In this document: piece after piece, positions 50,602 through 62,259 of the stretch
Position numbering within the stretch: the stretch's first letter is position 1
Layout of the letters: the number at the start of each line of letters is the position of its first letter
NCBI GenBank assembly: GCA_009746045.1
Contig: RPFO01000310.1
Span: 1,833,142-1,897,141, forward strand
Direction of reading: 5' to 3'
Source of the DNA: Mesostigma viride
Lineage: Eukaryota; Streptophyta; Mesostigmatophyceae; Mesostigmatales; Mesostigmataceae
Length of the DNA stretch: 64,000 nucleotides
Translations under genes and position numbers: made by a program
The notes under the pieces: model-generated
What the model saw: only the letters and a program-made list of their open reading frames with translations
Databases searched by the model: none
Told to the model about the DNA's origin: nothing

Positions 50602-50962
50602 ATGGCACGCAAACGCATCAAGCTTCTTACCCTCATGGCGGCCTGCATGGTAGGTGAGGTAGAACTGCGCGGGTGCCACCGCCTTCTCCACTCACGGGAC
50701 AAGGCAGCTCCCCCACCAGTCCTGCTTACCTTCCCCTCCCCTGAGGACAAGCAGCGGTTCCTTTCTCGTCGCAAGAGCTTGCACGACCTCATGAATCTGG
50801 ACGCTGGACGACGACCTGACCCCCGCTCATCAGCAGCAGCGACGCGACCTGTGGCCGGAATACCTCCGCCACAAGCAGTACCCCCAGAAGCCCAAGGTGT
50901 ACTGGAGGGGCGGGGACCTGATGATCAATCACAAGATGTGGACGCCCCCTGCGGGCTACTAG
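50602..50962 (+). pseudogene. L1-ORF1-like protein, C-terminal part
   Basis: The block PPPVLLTFPSPEDKQRFLSR, then after one frame change LDDDLTPAHQQQRRDLWPEY, KVYWRGGDLMINHKMW and a TAG at 50960-50962, corresponds to the RRM-end and C-terminal domain order of L1 ORF1 proteins (compare DEDYTPAQLKAR at 14424-15443). The N-terminus is missing; the 170-bp array lies where it should be. What follows is not ORF2 but a 3' tail shared with 32590-33058. Confidence 0.6.
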
Positions 50963-51395
50963 AATAGCCCTAGCTTGTAATCATTGGTAGTCACTGCCGC
51001 CATGGCAGCCATGCCTAGAATGTTTGCCTAGCTTGCCACCATACCTAGCCACGTGCACCGCTACTACGTAACGCACGGTACACAACCAGCCATATCCTTA
51101 GCTTAGCCCTTGTACAGCCAGCCATGCTACGTCCTGGCTATGCTTCGCTTACTTGCTCACGCTCCTTGTTATGATAATACATGCTCACGTGGGTCTTATT
51201 GCACCACAGAACTTGCCGGATCGTCTATCGTGTCCGATTGCTGCAGTGGCATGCCTCTGGCATGAAGGAGAAAGGGGGCATCTGCCCTTTCTTCCTGCTG
51301 TGCACATACAGGGATTAAGAGCACTCCGGTGCTCCGTGACTCACCAACGGGAGCACGAGTTTAATTAATTATTTAATTAATGTCCCACTACTCTA
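50963..51395 (+). repeat. Shared 3' region of the ORF1-like element
   Basis: About 430 bp aligned, inverted, with 32590-32993 (CTAGCTTG, CATGCTACG, GGGTCTTATTGCACC, CTGGCATGAAGGAGAAAGGGG), closing in both with GCACGAGTTTAAT and an ATTAATTA-rich tail. No ORF2. Confidence 0.7.
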
Positions 51396-51700
51396 GTCCT
51401 TGCATGACGGAAGTTGGACCGCCATGCGGCCAGGATCCAGTTGTCGGTCTCACTTGACGCAGGAAGAATTGAAATAAAATTGGAATAAACAAATATCTGC
51501 TTTTGGCCACTGCATGAGTAGGATCCGCGTCGATCTGTGGGGGCTCCCCGTGTGACCGTGTGTGGCAATATGGCAATCATAGTGATTCGGGCCGTGGTGC
51601 ACACAACCCTGTAACTAGGACCTAGATAGCTTGCATCACCCATTCCATCCCATGTTCCCCTCCCACTGAGGACTTATGCTCACGTGACGCAGTCACGTGT
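51396..51700. other. No gene recognised
   Basis: Minus-strand frames of 60-90 codons, none with a motif. Confidence 0.4.
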
Positions 51701-51701
51701 C

Positions 51702-51789
51702 TATTAATTAATTAATTAATTAATTAATTAATTAAATTAATTAATTAATTAAATTAATTAATTAATTAATTAATTAATTAATTAATTAG
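51702..51789 (+). repeat. Microsatellite (TTAA)n
   Basis: About 22 TTAA units with a few slips. Confidence 0.95.
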
Positions 51790-52379
51790 TAGGAGGAAGG
51801 GTGCCCCGATCAGCCATTTTGCTCGTTCCGGTGTCGTCCCCGTCGTCCCGCTTTTGGACAGGAAGGTGCCTGTTGGTCCGCCCAAAATGGGTTCCGTCGT
51901 CCAGTTAGAGGAAAGGAAGGAGTTCCGAGTTACAGTCGTCGTCCAAGTGGCTGGCCGGAAGTACTTCTGAGTTTTACTAGACAGATGTCGGTCGTCGTCT
52001 AGTATGGGCGGGAGGAGCGACCAGATCTTGTGGAGTCTTGTGGTGAGTAGCTCTTGTGGTAGCTGGTGCACTTCGCAAAACTAATGTCCGGTCAGGGTCC
52101 GGTCATGTAATTGCCAGCCCAGCCACTGCAGCATGAAGAGCTTGGCATGGTGCCTGCTGAACCTACGCGCCGGGCCGGCGGGCCGAGCGCAAGCCATATT
52201 GGGCTGTAATGTGTTGCTCAGTCCTGATTTGCAGTCGTCGTCCCCCAAATTGGCGCGGAAGGAGTTCCACAATTTGGCTGGCGCTGCATGTTTTCCCGTC
52301 CTCGACAGTCCCCGGGAAGTGCCAGAGGACCCGGGGTACCCAACACTGAGTGGGGCACCCCTCCTTGAGTAGGATGCCC
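51790..52379. other. No gene recognised
   Basis: CGTCGTCC words and near-copies of GGAAGGAGTTCC (about 51914 and 52256) repeat loosely. No coding support. Confidence 0.4.
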
Positions 52380-52381
52380 TA

Positions 52382-52602
52382 CAGTCATTCACGCCTTACG
52401 TTGGGTTGTGTTCACGCCTAAGGTTGGGTCGAATAGAATTTTGGCATTCTAAGTTCAAAGTAGTTTATAACAGTATGTTTCAGTATCTTTAGTTCAAATT
52501 TGTAGAATTGAGTAGAGTCATTCACGCCTTAAGTTGGCTTCACGCCTCAAGTTGGGTTGACCCCTCAAAAACCTCGAACCCAACTTAAGGCGTGAATGAC
52601 TG
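52382..52602. mobile_element. Mariner-type MITE (221 bp)
   Basis: Ends CAGTCATTCACGCCTTA and the complement (25-26 bp, one mismatch), flanked by TA at 52380-52381 and 52603-52604. Extra internal copies of TTCACGCCT(A/T)AAGTTGG are present at about 52408 and 52519-52556. No coding capacity. TA duplication and CAGT ends fit Tc1/mariner (Stowaway-like) mobilisation. Confidence 0.85.
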
Positions 52603-52604
52603 TA

Positions 52605-53363
52605 GTCCCAACACACGTCGGATCAAGAATGCAAGGGGTGGGGTGCGCAGGCTCCCCATGCTGGTGCACCTGAGAAAAGCACGATCTTGTCTATAAATAC
52701 AAGGCTGTGCCACGCCTCCCTTCATGTTAAGAACACAGACTGTTGCACTGTCGCATGATGTAAACACTTTAAAGAGGGAGATCAAGCAGCTACCAGGTCG
52801 CTTCAGGTGACCTGATGCTAACCCTCGCCCAGCTCAGGATGCACATCGCCAAGTAACAACATTCCAAGTAAGTCGATAAAAGGTAGTTAGAAGTGAACAA
52901 TGGTACTGGGCAACCTGTTATGGGACGATACTGCGGAACCACATGCCCAGTGCTCGATGCGCCACCACCTTGAATGAACTAAGTAATGAACTGCGCCACC
53001 ACCCTTGTCGTCGTCAAATGTAGTTCTGTGAAATGGGCGCAGGCTGGGAAGCCAGCAGACCCTGTGAAAGAATACCCCTCCTCGCACCCTCAACACGCAC
53101 CACGAGATACAAGCACTGGCGTACCCTCTGACCTCAAGTCCCATGACATTCCATCAAGCTACCAAGCACGGCAAGCAAAGGGATTCAACCTTTGGATGCA
53201 AGTCCGCCGTGCGACTCAATGACCAGCAAACGCATGCACATGCCAGCGCACACCTGCTTCGCGTCCCTCACGACTCCTCACACAGGGGCCCACACATTAC
53301 AGCGCTGCCAGCGGGCCAACCCAGAACAGACGGCCCACTTCCGCAGCATGTCCCTGGGCCAAC
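52605..53363. other. Region downstream of the RING gene
   Basis: TATAAATA on the plus strand at 52691 and TGTAA near 53297 (minus strand, about 65 nt after the stop of the RING gene), a possible poly(A) signal. Short frames only. Confidence 0.35.
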
Positions 53364-54407
53364 TCAGCACACGGGGCACGCAGGGTCCTGAATGCACGCG
53401 CTGCCCTTGGTGGCGGCGTCAAGGCAGTCCCCATGGAACACATGCCCACAGGCCAGGACAGACACGACCACGCAGCCCGTGGAGATGGCCATGCCGTCAT
53501 GGGGGGGCGCAAACGGCGGGATGAGGGGGATCCCCAGCTGCTCCTTCCCGGGGGCTGACTTGGGCGACGGCGAGGACGACAAGCACGCCGATCGAGGGAG
53601 CGCCGGAGCATGAGACGAGGAAGAGGATGGATTGGACCGATCCCCTGTCATCATCCCGGACGAACCCGCGGCCCCCAAGGGCTCCCCTGGCGGTGCCACC
53701 TGGCGGTTCTGTGGCCGCTGCTGGCCTGGGTGCTGCCGACCGTCACCATGACCCGAGTATGGCGCTTGTGCTGGCAACGACGACGTCGATGACGGCTTGA
53801 GCATCACGAGCTGGCCGCTGCACACCCCGCAGGATGGCGGCGGCGTGCGCGCATACCGTGCCGCCGAGTCGCCGCCACCATCCTTGCCGCCACCGCCGGC
53901 ATCCGCCCCTCTGTCCTGCCCTCCCAGGGAGCTCGCCCCGGATCGGTATAGGGACGAGCAGGGCGAGGACAGCAGGCCGCTGCCGCTGCCGCTGCCGGGG
54001 TCGGTCCCTGCGCTCCCCTCGGAGGTGTCCCCGGAGCCATGAGAGTGCTTGCCATGGCCGCGCCATCCCAGGGATTTCCAGCTGGCAAAGCCCCCGGCCG
54101 TGCCCACTCCACCCTTGCTGGCCGTGGTGCGCCCGGGGGAGTTGTCACGCAGGGCTGCCAGGGGGTCGGCCGAGTGCGGCTCCGGGTGGGCTGACTTGTG
54201 GGTCGAGTGGCCCGCCGCGTGCAGGCGGTGATGCAGCTGGCCCACGTGGTAGTGGTGGTGGACGTGCGTCTCGTCGGCGTGGCGCGCGGCGGCTCCCCCC
54301 AGGGGACCCCAGGGGCTGCCCCGGCTGCGCTCAGTGGCGGATTTGTGCCGCGTGCTGACGAGCAGGTGGTGGTGGCGGTGGGCCGCGCCCCTTGGGTGCA
54401 CGTGGCC
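53364..54407 (-). CDS. RING-finger host gene, last exon
   Basis: 347 codons from a polypyrimidine acceptor (TTCCCTTCCGCCGCAG at 54408 upward) to a TGA at 53364-53366. It opens with a His-rich stretch (HVHPRGAAHRHHHLLVS), passes ASWKSLGWRGHGKH and low-complexity Ser/Gly/Pro, and ends in a C3HC4-type RING: CGVC (near 53830), a loop of about 110 residues, then SVLACGHVFHGDCLDAAT and DPACPVC. The stop follows the last zinc Cys directly. The CGHVxHxxCL...DPxCPxC core resembles a land-plant RING family of likely E3 ubiquitin ligases. The frame is in phase 0 with the exon at 62260-62679. Confidence 0.6.
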   Translation of the reverse strand, partial: GHVHPRGAAHRHHHLLVSTRHKSATERSRGSPWGPLGGAAARHADETHVHHHYHVGQLHHRLHAAGHSTHKSAHPEPHSADPLAALRDNSPGRTTASKGGVGTAGGFASWKSLGWRGHGKHSHGSGDTSEGSAGTDPGSGSGSGLLSSPCSSLYRSGASSLGGQDRGADAGGGGKDGGGDSAARYARTPPPSCGVCSGQLVMLKPSSTSSLPAQAPYSGHGDGRQHPGQQRPQNRQVAPPGEPLGAAGSSGMMTGDRSNPSSSSSHAPALPRSACLSSSPSPKSAPGKEQLGIPLIPPFAPPHDGMAISTGCVVVSVLACGHVFHGDCLDAATKGSACIQDPACPVC

Positions 54408-54779
54408 CTGCGGCGGAAGGGAATGAGAAAGTTTAGTAGTCGGAGCAACGACACAACGAATACATTGTTTAGATGATGGGAAACAAACAAGGGGGTAGAC
54501 GATGCACTGGAAGCGATGAGTGTGGCCATCCCCGACATGGTGATGGTCGAGGGTGCAGCAATGTGCTCTATAATTAGTCGTCAACTATGGTGTTGGACTC
54601 GAGGGTTGCCATCCAGACTGTGAAGCAATTGCCACAAGCACGCGTTGGCATTGATTACTTTGTACATACATCTTTACATAGATGGACTCCTAAGTAGACG
54701 AGATGTCTTGATCGGAAGGTGACAGCCGACAGTAGACGAAGAACAGAGAGGCTCAATGCAAAGGCAATCACTGTATACC

Positions 54780-55330
54780 CTGCTACAAAAATTAATGAGT
54801 GATGCATAAATAAAGGGGTGAGAATATGCTAGGTGTTTTCTTTTGCTATAGATACTGATAAATGACGCTGGAACAAGGGGGTGAGGATTCGGTAGATGAG
54901 TCGTTTGCTATACAGATAGCATACACATAAAGATAAATGGCGCTTCAACAAACTAAGCGGCGAGGATTCGCTAGAGGTGCCCTCTGCTATAAATACTGAT
55001 AAATCACGCTTGAACAAGGGGGTGAGCATTTGCTAGATGTGTCCTTTGCTATAAATACTGATAGATGACGCTTGGACAAGGGGGTAAGAACTTGCTAGCT
55101 GTGTCGTCCTTTGTCATAGATACTGACAAATCACGCTTGAACAAAGGGGTAAGAATTTGCTAGATGTGATCTTTGCTACTACAGATAGCCTGTAGATATT
55201 GATAAATGGCGCTTGAACAAAAGGACGAGGAGTTACAGAAATTTGTCTTCTCCTACGAATATTGATATTAAGTCATGTTTAGACAAAGGGGTGGGGATGA
55301 CAGACACGTCTCCCCTGGTATGATTATTGA
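54780..55330 (-). repeat. Degenerate tandem repeat, unit about 60-75 bp
   Basis: Units like TTTGCTATAAATACTGATAAATCACGCTTGAACAAGGGGGTGAG recur about eight times with substitutions and indels. Confidence 0.75.
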
Positions 55331-55365
55331 TAGGTGGTGCTGAATACTCAGACCAAGGGGCGAGG

Positions 55366-55768
55366 ATTGCTAGATTGATCATGTGCCCACGGCTGAAAAA
55401 CAGGCAAGTTGTGCAAAAACAGAGGGTCAGCAACTCAGCATTGCTAGATTGATCATGTGCCCACGGCTGAAAAACAGGCAAGTTGTGCCAAAACAGAGGG
55501 TCAGCAACTCAGCATTGCTAGATTGATCATGTGCCCACGGCTGAAAAACAGGCAAGTTGTGCCAAAACAGAGGGTCAGCAACTCAGCATTGCTAGATTGA
55601 TCATGTGCCCACGGCTGAAAAACAGGCAAGTTGTGCCAAAACAGAGGGTCAGCAACTCAGCATTGCTAGATTGATCATGTGCCCACGGCTGAAAAACAGG
55701 CAAGTTGTGCCAAAACAGAGGGTCAGCAACTCAGCATTGCTAGATTGATCATGTGCCCACGGCTGAAA
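55366..55768 (+). repeat. Near-perfect tandem repeat, period 74 bp
   Basis: ATGTGCCCACGGCTGAAAAA recurs every 74 bp (55381, 55455, 55529 and so on): five full units and a part of a sixth. Only the first unit has a visible one-base difference, so amplification is recent. Confidence 0.95.
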
Positions 55769-56240
55769 GACATTGGCGAGACGAAGAGGTTAGGATTGCG
55801 GCCATCGCGGCGCGTCCAGTGATGACATGGAACGAGTAGGGCTGTAGATCTACTAGCATCCGCAGCACCAAAACAGGTGCAGTGATCGAGGCAGCCGCCA
55901 CACCGCTGCCCCATTTCAGTACTAATGATTGGTAGCACCAGCGCTTGCCAAAGCATTTAGCAAGTGTGTTGCATACAGAAAAGCACCACATCTCTGCAAC
56001 ACTGCAGTTTGGAAATCATAAATAAAAGAACCGGTAAATGTTCAAGTTGGTATTTTGCTAAATTTCAGCACATACATAATCCTCATTTTAGTACCAAGGT
56101 GTAGTGGCCACGAGGGTGGCACTGGACGCAGAGCGATCAGTCATGGGCAACCACAGGGGAGCACGTAGAGTATGCGGAGTGACAGAGTACAAAGGGTAGA
56201 ACGACGACAGGTAACCACGGTATTGTATTACACAACATGG
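55769..56240. other. No gene recognised
   Basis: Minus-strand frames of 77-80 codons overlap and lack motifs. Confidence 0.4.
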
Positions 56241-57458
56241 TCCGGTGACAGTAGTGCACTATATATCATAGTACAGTTCTTGCATGGTACTGTATATCAT
56301 GCACAAGGACTATCAGGACACTGGTGCACTAGGGGGGGGGACGTCACGGCAAAACTGCCCACTCCACGTTTGGTCCGATGGGGCTCTGACAGACGTGGAG
56401 CGAGCTCCAAAACCGCCCCGTCGCCAGAATTATTAAAAAGGAGTGCGCTCAAGTTGGCTTTTTGAGGACGGCGCGAGGAAAATAGAACTGGAGTGCGCTC
56501 GGCAAACACACCCGGCGCCTGGTTTTCAGGAAAGGTGCGCGCTCACCGTGAGACTAGGTATTGGTCCGGCGCTTTGGCTGACATCCTGGAGTGAGGTACT
56601 CGTGGACGTACTAATGCACATATACGTACTACGGTAATTACACGGTCATAATTTATAGGACACGTGGCGAAACTAGGAGTGATCTTGATGGCGTCAGATA
56701 CAAGTCCTGACTGTGCCGACTACCTCCCTAGCGTATAAATGCCACGTGTCACACGTCCAACGTGCACTCCGTTTCGCCCCGACGGACCCATTTTGGCGAA
56801 GGTGTGCGCTCAGCCATTTTTCACTTTGGCTGGTGACGGACGGCGCTGGACGGCAAAAAAGTGAGTGGGCTCAGGTAGGAAAACGGGGGGGTATGCCCCC
56901 CAGTGTTTTTGCTCAGGGTTTTTGGGCTGCGGTCGCGGTGACCTCGGCCCCCAAAATCCTGCGGTCACGGTGACCTCGGCCACCGAAATCCTGCAGTCGC
57001 GCATGACCTCACATAGCTTTGTTGCAAGCACTGTGTGTGATGACAGTGTTATATGTTTCAATGCCTCCGCCTAGGCTTGTGGGGGGCCCAGGGGGGCGTA
57101 ATTAAGTGAGACAACTATTATATAGGCAACTATTATAGGCACTTTGACTTTAGCCTACTTACATCACAACTTAGTAGTTTGTACTTATGTGGAATTCTTG
57201 CGCCAATAAAATTAGATGACCCTTCACGCTTGGGCCTTAAGCCTTGATCATAAACACAAACTGGCTTACCCTAATGGCGCCTTCATAATACACATCACTG
57301 ATTACACCTGCGACTTGGGCCATGGGGCATGGGCCAATGGCTATGGAGGTTTAAAAACTCATTCCTACCTGCTTGACTGAAAATGCTACATAAAACAATA
57401 GCATCCATCCATCACTGTGGTTGCCTCACTTAATAGACACTTTGTATCTTATTGCATA

Positions 57459-59192
57459 GGCTTAACACGTCGTTCGTCACTGCACCTATTCTTAGGACTG
57501 AGTTCAACTCAGTCCTATTCTTAGGACTGAGTTTTTGGGTTTCGTAGAAAATTCGCCCAAGTCGGAATGTTTGTCAAAAAAATTCCCTCAAAATTTATTC
57601 AAATACTACGTGAAATGACCTTTCTTAGACATATTTTTGCGATTTTTTTGGATTTTGTTTGGGCGGCTAAATGTACGGTCAAAGTACAGGTGGTAAGGGT
57701 ACTTTTTCACGTGAAACGTGAGTTCCGGAAATGCACGACCTAGCCATGGCGGCTTGCGCCCATGCATGCAGTTTACGTTTGCGGACGATTTAGCTGGTAA
57801 AACCCAGGAAATAGATTTTATATGTCCTAAAGATGACACAAACCAATTTTTAGCTCCCGGGGATGCGATTTACCAGGTGTCGGCACTGCTCTTGCTGGAA
57901 AAAACTGCGACCAGGCAGGTTGACGGAATTGATGACTAAATTTACTTTACGGTGCAGTTCGAAGGGTTTATATGCTTCTTTCTACTTATTATCATGCATG
58001 TGTGTAGAATTAAGTCAGTGGCAGTAAAGATTTGATTATTTCGACCACTCTGTCATGTCATGGTTTGTGTGCCGCAAGTGTCACTTTTGCGGGCACCGCC
58101 TGGGCCAAGATAACGCCATCCGTGCACGGTAAAGCTGAAATATCGTCACCTCATCGTTTTGTTATGTTCTTACATGAGTTTGAGCTTGCAAGGCGCTGTC
58201 AGTTTCGAATCTTGATGCGCTTTCTTGACCGTTGCCTGCCCCTCTCTAAACCCCCCATTTTTTATGATGTTACCAGGCATTTGCCTTACCCTAGTGTACT
58301 TTTGCAGTTTTTTAGGCGCTGTATGGGTTTAAATACCTTCATAGATGTTAGTTATTCTTTTGCTACGTTCATACTGCGTGATTGTATGGCCATGGGCTGC
58401 ATCCAGCGTGCTTTCAAGCTTATACGGGTGAGTGAAGAATCTTGGTGATAAACCACTGTCATCATGTGCCAGCAAGTATGTTGGCCATGCCATGGCAAGG
58501 CAAAACAGTGTTAGCCATCTCTATTCTTGTTAAAAACAATTGAAATATGCTTAACCTACCCATTATATTGGTGGTTAAGGCTCATAATAAAACCCTTTGT
58601 AGGTAGGTATCAATGCCCATTCCCTACGTGCGTGCATAGGCTCTCACACATATACTAAGGTATAATATAACTGCAATATGATGATGCAAGTATGTTTTCC
58701 TGTTATGCTAGAAGGGAAATGAGTTGATTGGCATGGTTGGTTGCCACGGTGGTGTGTAGTATGACCGCACTTACATGCTTGCACATTGCTAGCAACCTCG
58801 AAACCCATTCTTAGGGCTGGTGGTTTTTGGTGAGTTTCAGGTAGAGGCTGTGGCCAAATTGAGCCCAGTTTTTTCTACAGGTCAAGAACTATATTGTTTA
58901 CACGCCTATATTTTTTCAACATGCATATGGATTTTATTGAATTTTCCCAACTCGTCCTTCCACAGAAAATTGCCAAATCGCGAGCATGGGTTGACACCCT
59001 TGTAAAATTTTACATGATTTGGTCAACATATGATTTTTTAGGCATATGCCCAAGCATTAGCATGATATTGAGTGCTCTGATGCATATCAAACATATGGGG
59101 TACCCCCCTAGGCTTACCGCTACATGATCTCAAAGTTGGCATACTCAGTCCTATTTTTAGGACTGAGTTTTGACGTACGACGTGTTAAGGCC
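57459..59192. mobile_element. Inner TIR-bounded segment carrying R2 copy B
   Basis: GGCTTAACACGTCGTTCGTCA at the left is mirrored by TGACGTACGACGTGTTAAGGCC at 59171-59192. The palindromic AGGACTGAG / CTCAGTCCT words lie just inside both ends. The target duplication is unclear. Confidence 0.45.
57700..58460 (+). repeat. Dispersed repeat family R2, copy B
   Basis: Aligns with 4975-5775 (inverted). Open segments carry TFADDLAGKTQEIDFICPKD, then FAGTAWAKITPS and a longer tail to LIRVSEESW. Stops separate the blocks. Confidence 0.6.
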
Positions 59193-60049
59193 ATCACGGC
59201 GCCCAAATGCCCACATCTTCCACAAGATTGTAGGAAAGAAAAATCAAAGGAGTAATGGGTCAGAAGAGGAGTCATGGCCACTCTCCCCAGACCTTTTCCC
59301 CCTGTTCGTCTCGTTAGATTCCAAACGGCGACTAGCTCCGACATTATTCATATTCCCAGGCGACTGCAAGTTGCCTGACGATGGTGCCGAATCAGGCCTT
59401 GCTTCGGGCATGGTGTCGTCAGGAGGGCTGCGGCCAGCTGTGACTGATAAATTTCGTGGAATGAGCCACGATACTAAACATACGCCCTTAGCTCTGCCTG
59501 AGGCCGAGGCCACTCCTACACTATATGTTTTTTAAATTCTTGCTGGCCATGTTCGATTTGTCGTTACCCGACATGTTCGTATTTAATGTTAGGGCAAGCT
59601 TAGTCCCCACCCATTATATCAGCGCTACCTAGACATAAAGCTTGTTATTTTGTTCTGTTTTTCATAGCGATTATCATGCTGCTTATCCCCGGCAGTCGAT
59701 CTAGAGAACGAGCATAATGTTTTCGACGTCGTCAGCCATCAATGACTTCCCGCACTGTCAAGAACGCAGGAAATTCATTTAGGTATATAAGGTATTTTGT
59801 AATTAACGCGAAAGCCCTATAAGATAGGTAGGTCCTCAACGTCGCTGCTGTCTAGAACTGAAAATTCACTAGAGCCGAATTTCTAACTGACGTCTTTCTA
59901 GTTGTAACTACTAAATACCTACCTACCTTGTCGAGTAAACCCGATCCTAAAATCTGATTCTGACGGAACCTGTACAGCTCGAAGTTACCTGACAGACCAC
60001 TGGCTGGCCGATGGACCCACAACCTGCTGCCAGACGTGGCTACGGTCAC

Positions 60050-60192
60050 AAGACTAGACCTGTGACCGCAGCCTGCCTGTGACCGCGGTCACCAAAATCC
60101 CGCGGTCATGTGTGACCGCAGCCACCAAAATCCGGTGGTCATGTGTGACCGCGGTCTCCGAAATCCGGCGGTCGGCGGTCACACATGACCGC
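60050..60192. repeat. Tandem GACCGCGGTC...CCAAAATCC repeat, about 36 bp
   Basis: Four units at the right subterminal end of the Mutator-like element; diverged relatives occur at 56930-57010. Confidence 0.7.
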
Positions 60193-60392
60193 ACGCGGTC
60201 CGTTAGCAAAAAACTGATGTCCCCCCCCCTGGTGCACTATATATCATAGTGCAGTTCTTGCATGGTACTGTTTATCATGCACAAGGACTATCAGTACACT
60301 TGTTTACTATGTATCGTAGAGCAGCTCTTGCATGGTACTGAATATCGTATAATGTAGCATGCAAAAGGACTATCGGGGGTCTTTGACATGCC

Positions 60393-60949
60393 ACACCTAG
60401 CACGGCTTGATTGCTGTCAAAATTGACGGCACGACACAGTTGTGTCAACATTAACAACTCGCACCTGGTAGCCACAATAAGAATGTCCTTTACCACACCA
60501 CTTCCTCTTCCATCAACCTCCTACAACCAGCTGCCAACAATTGGAACTTCTAGTAGCACAAGCCGCAGACTTGTGCGACTGAAGGGATCAAAACAGCTCA
60601 GATTGATGTAAAGAAAGTATTTTTAAGCCATTCGAAGTGATTTACCGTGATTCAACGTGACATGATGTGTTTTCAACCGTGTTGTTATGTACGCCGTACG
60701 GTTCGAATAAAATACTTCTGTACGTGTACTTTACGACACGAATAACATACGTGTATTTTATGAAAAATACGCCATTTGGAATTTTTGGGGGCTACCAGGC
60801 TACCAGCGGGCAGCGCGGCGCCTAGCCGGTTCTTTGGCGCGGCGTCTACTTCCCCGTCCGCGGGAAAAATGTTTGCTTTGTGCCTAGGGCTAGGAATGAA
60901 AAGTTGGCTTGATCATGATGATGAAGTTGGGTGCAAGGTGCGCGGGCCA
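60393..60949. other. No gene recognised
   Basis: Repeated ACGTGTA/ATACGTGTA words at 60690-60760. No coding support. Confidence 0.4.
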
Positions 60950-61745
60950 CTGTACTTGCGAGAGTGGCCATAACGAAATTAGCAACATAGGGCGAGAGAA
61001 ATGGAAACCAAATGCTCGAATGTTGAAGACGATGAGTTCATGATATTAGATTGTGGCGGAGAGTAGCTGGTTCATGATATCTCTGCTTTATTTTTATGCC
61101 ATTGGCATGGGGGATACTATGCATTTGTTGGTCACGCGGAATCAAATAGAATTCATGACAGCGGCAGTAAATGCACGGTTCTGGGGGGGGTTCTGACTGT
61201 GAAGGAGGCATTAGTATTGATAGCATCGGATTCTAAACAGAACGGGTGCTTTGTTCCAAATTTAGGGCCATTTTTGGTAAGTAATTATTGAGGCGTGCAC
61301 AGTTCGTGCCTGCCATTTTCATCATAGAAGAACGGCCGTTGTTGCTCGCCTGTGCGAGGGATTTACGATGTCAAGGTATAGATTTGTGGCGAACGTGATC
61401 TGCTTTCAGTGCTTTCCTCTACGAGCTTGTCGTTTGAAGTCTTTTGCGTTCTTTTTGGGCGTTCTTGTTGTGTGAGAGTGCCGCACCCTTTCTTCGCAGC
61501 GGCATCACAGCGCTCAGAAGTTGAGTGGCCGCCAACGGTTTCTTTACATTTTTATCGTGCAGGGAAACAAGTGTGTTGCTGATGATCATATTGGAGATAT
61601 TGCATTCATGTGACTGCATCTAGACAGTGAGCTGCCACCATTGGTTTACTTGAGCATGCCCTTGTTATGATGATGTGATTACACTAAAATGTGCTTAGCC
61701 AACCATGTTTGACACGGTTGACTGCATGCAAGCCATGTATACCAT
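60950..61745 (+). repeat. Dispersed repeat family R1, copy c
   Basis: Aligns with 16700-17660 with about 75-80% identity by eye. The AAASQRS coding block is conserved, followed by TTTTATCGTGCAG, but the downstream frame is closed by stops. Confidence 0.65.
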
Positions 61746-62259
61746 GAAACTACTTACTAATTACTATCAATGCAAGTGTTTTCCACGTGGATGCGCGCCC
61801 TATAACCCCCTTCAGTTAGAAACGCGGTCGCGTATTTCAAGCCCGCGCATTTTAAACCCCCCACGTATATACTCGTATTTTAAACCCCGTTTAAAATACC
61901 CCGTACCCGTACACAACAACATGGGTTTTCAAGTAACTAAAAGCGACCTGACGCGGTAAAGCAAGCAAAAGAGGAACCCCATTCGCTATAAAAAGCAGCA
62001 CACTGACAAATGCGCGGACGCAAGCTGCGGGCTGGGCTGAACTCTACCACCACGGGCTGCTCCTAACATCCCATTAATAAAATCTTATTAACAAAATTCG
62101 ATCCACAATAGCCTTCTAATTGCTGGCTACGTAGGAGGGGCCAAACACACCGTAACTGATGCCACGTGTGGTAGCTTTATACGTCCATACCCCAAGTATT
62201 TTGATTTGGAACACTACTATTATATTTACCCCCCTCAACATCCTCCAGGCTATGCTTAC
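61746..62259. other. Rest of the host intron, no gene recognised
   Basis: GTATTTTAAACCCC/GTTTAAAATACCCC words form a short inverted repeat near 61846-61902. Confidence 0.4.

Larger units (their letters stand above)
56331..60229. mobile_element. Mutator-like element by structure (3.9 kb)
   Basis: Flanked by 9-bp TGGTGCACT (56322-56330 and 60230-60238). Inverted ends are a G run then ACGTCA / ACATCA (56331-56346; 60214-60229 complement). Subterminal blocks at 56930-57010 and 60050-60190 share GACCGCGGTC...AAAATCC words. A 9-bp duplication is the Mutator hallmark. No MURA-type transposase was seen; interior copies of R2 and a TIR segment suggest a non-autonomous carrier. Confidence 0.65.
56244..60392 (+). 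repeat. 72-bp tandem repeat split by a transposon
   Basis: Units with GTGCACTATATATCATAG...TTCTTGCATGGTACTG...CAAGGACTATC lie at 56248-56330 and 60231-60392. They form one continuous array if 56331-60229 and one 9-bp duplication are removed. Confidence 0.75.
54408..62259 (-). other. 7.85-kb transposon-filled intron of the RING gene
   Basis: Bounded by GTAAGC at 62259 and the CAG acceptor at 54408 (minus strand). It holds tandem arrays, a Mutator-like element, an inner TIR segment, and copies of R1 and R2. Its length depends on the exon link being right. Confidence 0.45.

Noticed and set aside
55366-55768. CRISPR-like array of direct repeats
   Set aside because: Units are contiguous with no unique spacers, and the DNA is eukaryotic nuclear.
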